A program made the translations under genes and the position numbers. 64,000 nt of DNA from Flavobacterium sp. M31R6 (GTDB taxonomy: Bacteria > Bacteroidota > Bacteroidia > Flavobacteriales > Flavobacteriaceae), in the NCBI RefSeq assembly GCF_013284035.1, contig NZ_CP054141.1:1488001-1552000 (forward strand). Reading direction: 5' to 3'. Every line of letters starts with the position of its first letter. The first letter of the stretch is position 1. Under the pieces are notes generated by a model. It had not been told where the DNA came from. It saw nothing but the letters and a program-made list of their open reading frames with translations, and did not search any database. Below, in pieces: positions 62,535-64,000 of this stretch.

Positions 62535-62912
62535 ATGAAAAAATACATTTTAGGAATAGCATTAATTGGATTAAGTTTAAAAGGTTTTAGCCAAGATGCA
62601 AACAAAGGAAAAGGGGTTTATACCAAAACCTGCATCGCTTGTCATCAAGCTACTGGGGCAGGAATACCTGGCGCTTTTCCTCCATTGGCCAAATCAGATT
62701 ATTTGAATGCCGATGTTAACCGAGCTATTAAACAAGTAATCAAAGGATCTAATGGTACAATCACCGTAAATGGAAAGAAATTCACTGGAGCTATGCCTCC
62801 TCAAGCTTTGAGTGACCAACAAATTGCGGATGTACTTACTTATGTATACGCAAGCTGGGGAAATAGTAAAAAATCAGTGACTGTAGCAATGGTGAAAGCC
62901 CAAAGAAAATAA
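62535..62912 (+). CDS. Periplasmic monohaem cytochrome c, paralogue of the NirK C-terminal domain
   Basis: A 125-residue exported protein with signal peptide (ending near FSQDA) and one CIACH haem site at about residues 35-39. [13 protein letters not shown], the axial Met in GAMPPQALSD and the C-terminus MVKAQRK are shared almost word for word with the fused domain of NirK. It could be an electron donor to NirK or cNOR. It lies 28 nt after nirK and is surely co-transcribed. Confidence 0.9.
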   Translation: MKKYILGIALIGLSLKGFSQDANKGKGVYTKTCIACHQATGAGIPGAFPPLAKSDYLNADVNRAIKQVIKGSNGTITVNGKKFTGAMPPQALSDQQIADVLTYVYASWGNSKKSVTVAMVKAQRK

Positions 62913-62939
62913 TAAATACCAAAAGTAAAAAGAGCCTCA

Positions 62940-63707
62940 ATGTTCCCACTAAAAAAAATACTAACCTTCTTTTTATTGTTGATTTGCGTTACTCTTTTTG
63001 CTCAAGACGTTAAAATGGTACCTATAAATGGGGGAACTTTTGTTCCCCTTTATGGAGCCACTACAAAAAAGCCAGTCAAAGTGGAACCATTTAGCATAGA
63101 TGTGTATCCTGTTACGAATGCGCAATACCTTGCTTTTGTTAAAAAATATCCAGATTACAGTCGCTCGAAAATGAAAGGATTATACGCAGACAAAAGTTAT
63201 CTAACCCAATGGGAAAGTGATTTTAGTTTCGGAAAAAATAATCTGAGTAATGCTCCTATAACTAATGTTTCCTGGTTTGCTGCCAAGAAATATTGTGAGT
63301 GTCAAGGAAAGCGATTGCCTTCCATGGACGAGTGGGAATATGTGGCTATGGCGGATGAAAAACGATCTGATGCCCGTACCAAAGAAGAATTTAACAGATA
63401 CATTTTATCTTGGTACGAAAAACCAAAAACCTATTCGAATCCTGTTGGGCAAACTTTCAAAAACTATTGGGGTGTCTATGATATGCATGGTTTGGTCTGG
63501 GAATGGACATCGGACTTCAATAGCATTTTTCTTTCGGGAGAATCCAGAAAAGATAAAGACACCGATAAGAATCTCTTTTGCGGAAGCGGGTCAGTAAATG
63601 CAACCGATTTGATGAATTATGCCGCTTTTATGCGCTACGCTTTTAGAGGAAGTCTAAAGGCCAATTACACTACAAAAAATTTAGGTTTTCGATGTGCTAA
63701 AGATTAA
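62940..63707 (+). CDS. nirV: NirV-like formylglycine-generating-enzyme (SUMF1) domain protein
   Basis: A 255-residue exported protein of the FGE-sulfatase family. A signal peptide ends near residue 21 (TLFAQ). VPINGGTFVPLYG starts the domain, FSIDVYPVTNAQYLAF near 50 and ITNVSWFAAKKYCECQGKRLPSMDEWEYVAM near 103-134 are typical, and GVYDMHGLVWEWTSDF near 177 and AFRGSLKANYTTKNLGFRCA at the end complete it. NirV is found next to nirK in many denitrifiers, with unknown role. It overlaps the SCO1-like gene by 1 nt. Confidence 0.88.
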   Translation: MFPLKKILTFFLLLICVTLFAQDVKMVPINGGTFVPLYGATTKKPVKVEPFSIDVYPVTNAQYLAFVKKYPDYSRSKMKGLYADKSYLTQWESDFSFGKNNLSNAPITNVSWFAAKKYCECQGKRLPSMDEWEYVAMADEKRSDARTKEEFNRYILSWYEKPKTYSNPVGQTFKNYWGVYDMHGLVWEWTSDFNSIFLSGESRKDKDTDKNLFCGSGSVNATDLMNYAAFMRYAFRGSLKANYTTKNLGFRCAKD

Positions 63708-64000
63708 TGGCAGCTTTCGAGACTCAACCAAAACCAAACAAAATGAAATCAATGTTAACCCAAAACCAAAAAGGAATTCTAAAAAAAGGATGGTCTTATT
63801 TACTTGTTTTGCCCATCTTAATATTTATTTTTGCGTTCCAGAGCTGTAATAAAAAAGAGACTGTAGATAAAAACAAGCCTATATCGGATTTGTCCATATA
63901 CAATTTACCTTCCAAATGGACGAATCAAAATGGACAGAATATCGAAATGAAAGATTTGAGAGGAAAAGTACTGGTCATGGTTATGATTTATACTTCCTGC
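63707..64000 (+). CDS. SCO1/SenC-like copper chaperone (truncated by the window edge)
   Basis: Only the first 98 codons are in the window. A membrane helix (SYLLVLPILIFIFAFQSC, about residues 30-47, also readable as a lipobox) is followed by ISDLSIYNLPSKWTNQNGQ and MKDLRGKVLVMVMIYTSC, where the Cys begins a probable CxxxC copper site. SCO proteins deliver copper to oxidases and to NirK/NosZ. The start overlaps the nirV stop by 1 nt (TAATG). The full length cannot be judged. Confidence 0.8.
   Translation, partial: MAAFETQPKPNKMKSMLTQNQKGILKKGWSYLLVLPILIFIFAFQSCNKKETVDKNKPISDLSIYNLPSKWTNQNGQNIEMKDLRGKVLVMVMIYTSC

Overview
The window looks like a low-GC chromosome segment of a denitrifying member of the Bacteroidetes, most likely Flavobacterium or a close relative. 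The evidence is the TAnnTTTG-type -7 promoter boxes, the AT-rich spacers, the absence of strong Shine-Dalgarno sequences, the SPII lipoproteins with short leaders, and the gene families present (DUF4136, DUF5522, DUF3667, 660-residue HutU, MoaCB fusion, MbnP/MbnH pair). No rRNA, tRNA, CRISPR array, transposase or prophage was seen.

Layout. Positions 1-172 hold a 21-bp tandem repeat. From 0.3 to 8.6 kb is housekeeping: group 3 truncated haemoglobin, hutU, an ACC-deaminase-like enzyme, a glucosaminidase and hemL. From 8.7 to 16.0 kb is a probable copper-acquisition locus: two paralogous Cys/Met/His-rich small membrane proteins, an MbnP/MbnH pair, an outer-membrane barrel, a Met/His lipoprotein and a TonB-dependent receptor with a CxxxM motif. 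moeA follows. From 17.3 to 24.2 kb are small VOC and ABM enzymes, an AI-2E-type permease and a glycogen-synthase-like GT4. From 24.3 to 29.4 kb a compact molybdenum-cofactor operon (ModE-like regulator, mobA, moaD, moeB, moaE, moaCB, moaA) is headed by a 12-bp perfect inverted repeat. From 30.9 to 37.6 kb is a nitrate module: narK, a NarI-like membrane subunit, a cytoplasmic NarB/NasA-type nitrate reductase, a four-cluster ferredoxin, a Tat-targeted Rieske protein and a small membrane protein. nadA-nadB, an uncharacterised 606-residue protein and membrane proteins follow. From 46.8 to 53.3 kb, all on the minus strand, are an Rrf2/NsrR-like regulator, a CopD-like protein and an anaerobic operon (ric, split nrdD, nrdG, a polytopic membrane protein). 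From 53.7 to 64 kb is the denitrification block: norC, norB, norQ, norD, a DUF438/PAS protein, norE, norF, nirK (lipoprotein with fused cytochrome c), a cytochrome c, a NirV-like protein and a truncated SCO1-like protein.

How it fits together. Nitrate enters through NarK and is reduced by the molybdoenzyme, whose cofactor is made by the moa/mob/moe genes. Nitrite is reduced by the copper enzyme NirK and NO by cNOR. Ric repairs NO-damaged metal centres. The copper locus plausibly supplies NirK. A palindromic motif (AAAGAC-N-GTCTTT type) lies upstream of one copper-locus operon, narK, ric, norC (two copies) and nirK, which suggests one regulon. The NO-sensing Rrf2 protein encoded at 46.8 kb is the obvious candidate regulator.

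Intergenic DNA is unusually rich in dispersed structured repeats. Family A (six copies) has compensatory stem changes and a UUCG-capped hairpin, as expected of a structured RNA. A small inverted-repeat element (family D) has inserted into a family B repeat and left a perfect 10-bp target duplication.
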